DNA from: Spirochaetota bacterium
Lineage (GTDB): Bacteria; Spirochaetota; Spirochaetia; Treponematales; Treponemataceae
Length of the DNA: 61,405 bases
NCBI GenBank assembly: GCA_023398165.1
Contig: JAEWSQ010000002.1
Span: 1-61,405 of the forward strand
Direction of reading: 5' to 3'
Below are positions 60,642-61,405 of the stretch, one piece after another (within the stretch, counting starts at the first letter, position 1; each line of letters starts with the position of its first letter). The notes below the pieces were generated by a model, which was not told the DNA's origin, ran no database searches, and saw nothing but the letters and a program-made list of their open reading frames with translations. A program made the position numbers and the translations under genes.

Positions 60642-61405
60642 ACTCTTTCCTTTATACTTTCATAAATCATAAGACACTTCAAATCCTGTTTATTAATACT
60701 AATTTTTTAATTTTTCCTAGTCTATATAACAATATATATTAGTATCACAAATTCAATTTTTCTAAATACAATACTATTTTATGATCGTAAGAATATCAAT
60801 ACCATCGCATAGTCATGCGTTCTAGTAATTTTCCCAATTACTATTCAGATATTATTTATGTTTTGCATTTGCTCTTGAAGTTTGTCGGAGGCCTGCCGAC
60901 GGCTGTCTGCTTACCGAGTTTGTTGATCTTGTGTTTGAACTTTGCATTTACTCAACAAACTCGTGCTTTTAAGGTGCTTTCCCGGCCTGGTAATGCTGAG
61001 TAAAACTGATAGGAAAACCTTTGTCCCTGCCCGGCAACGGAGCTGCCGCTCCTGCTTCCTGTCGCAAACGTTCCGTTTGCTTCTGCAGTTTTGCTAGAAA
61101 GATACCAAGTTATTGAAGTAGAATTTCAGGTGAAAGATACCTTGTCCTTGAAATAAGCCACGCAAAACTGATAGTTATGCTCAGTCCCTGCCCGGCACCG
61201 GAGCTGCCGCTCCTGCTTCCTTACGTAAACGTGCGCAGCACGTTTACTACATCAGTTTTGCTAGAAAGATACCAAGTTATTGAAGTAGAGTTTCAGGTGA
61301 AAGATACCTTGTCCTTGAAATAAGCCACGCAAAACTGATAGGAAGCTTTAGGCTCATTTTTTATGTAAACGCCTCAGGCATTTAAATAAAAAAAAGCCTG
61401 GCAGC
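60642..61405. other. Gene-free, repeat-rich end of window
   Basis: 764 bp with no supportable gene. It begins with AT-rich promoter-like DNA of the S41 gene, then hairpins AGTAATT-TTCCC-AATTACT (60824-60842), GTCGG-AGGCCTG-CCGAC (60884-60900), a 12-bp inverted repeat (60915-60926 with 60952-60963, CGAGTTTGTTGA), and the tandem repeats listed next. Confidence 0.6.
60998..61345 (+). repeat. ~165-bp tandem repeat with swapped hairpins
   Basis: Constant blocks: CCCTGCCCGGCAMCGGAGCTGC at 61025 and 61186, and CAGTTTTGCTAGAAAGATAC to CCACGCAAAACTGATAG at 61086-61174 and 61253-61341 (period 167 for that block, 161 for the first). Between the blocks a hairpin differs in sequence but keeps pairing: GCAAACG-TTC-CGTTTGC in copy 1, GTAAACGTGC-GCA-GCACGTTTAC in copy 2. 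The block ends CAGTTTTGC / GCAAAACTG are themselves inverted. A further AAAACTGATAGG lies at 61003, so more copies may precede or follow. Confidence 0.85.

Overview
The window looks like a chromosomal segment of a host-associated or anaerobic, polysaccharide-using spirochaete of the Treponema type. This is an inference. It rests on the many lipoproteins with Treponema-style lipoboxes, a formylglycine-generating-enzyme-like (FGE-like) surface protein of the TvpA type, several chemoreceptors, a BrkB/YihY protein fused to a cyclic-nucleotide-type domain, and hairpin-rich intergenic DNA. The housekeeping genes on the right (ffh, gpsA, ndk, pyrG, guaA) show that this is chromosome and not a plasmid or phage.

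Layout. 1-2.8 kb: a broken C39-like peptidase, then a compact run of VOC, B3/B4, DinB and GNAT genes. 3.0-3.8 kb: a lipoprotein gene interrupted at a T tract. 4.2-9.8 kb: a tightly coupled, GC-richer operon of MoxR ATPase, DUF58, TgpA-like transglutaminase and PQQ-propeller lipoprotein. 10-12.4 kb: lipoproteins with MORN-type repeats. 12.5-14.1 kb: a chemoreceptor broken by an apparent internal deletion. 14.3-27.3 kb: carbohydrate genes (two GH43-type proteins, two paralogous carbohydrate-esterase-like hydrolases and the remnant of a third, a CotH lipoprotein) mixed with AT-rich methyltransferase, small membrane-protein and radical-SAM genes.

27.6-30.7 kb is an island beside tRNA-Asn. A 22-bp perfect direct repeat brackets about 2.7 kb holding the C-terminal fragment of a phage-type primase, an FGE/C-type-lectin-like gene whose last ~35 codons look like the variable region of a diversity-generating retroelement (DGR) with a hairpin just past the stop, and an IS30-family element with a 3-bp target duplication that has cut the 5' end of that gene. 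No reverse transcriptase is visible, so this would be an orphan or stranded DGR target. It is the most interesting item in the window.

30.8-45.1 kb: a NapH-type ferredoxin pair, ddl, a heterodimeric ABC exporter, a GNAT, a second FGE-like lipoprotein, a nucleotidyltransferase, a SnoaL-like protein, a nonsense-interrupted YkgJ-like cysteine-cluster gene, a chemoreceptor next to a solute-binding protein, and a polysaccharide deacetylase. 45-51 kb: a GH5 lipoprotein, a membrane diguanylate cyclase and a chemoreceptor. 51-60.6 kb: ffh, gpsA, ndk, YihY-cNMP, pyrG-guaA and an S41-like protease. 60.6-61.4 kb: repeats only.

Two themes recur. Intergenic DNA is full of short perfect hairpins, many with TCC/TCT/GTCCT loops, some arranged as tandem repeats in which the stem sequence changes but pairing is kept. 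Accessory genes share extended -10 promoters (TGG-TATAAT), some with the same TGCTTGACGGCA -35 block in front of unrelated genes. Several genes (lipoprotein at 3.0 kb, chemoreceptor at 12.5 kb, YkgJ-like gene at 40.8 kb, IS30 transposase) are broken by one-base or small events, which suggests an accessory region that is decaying or phase-varying.
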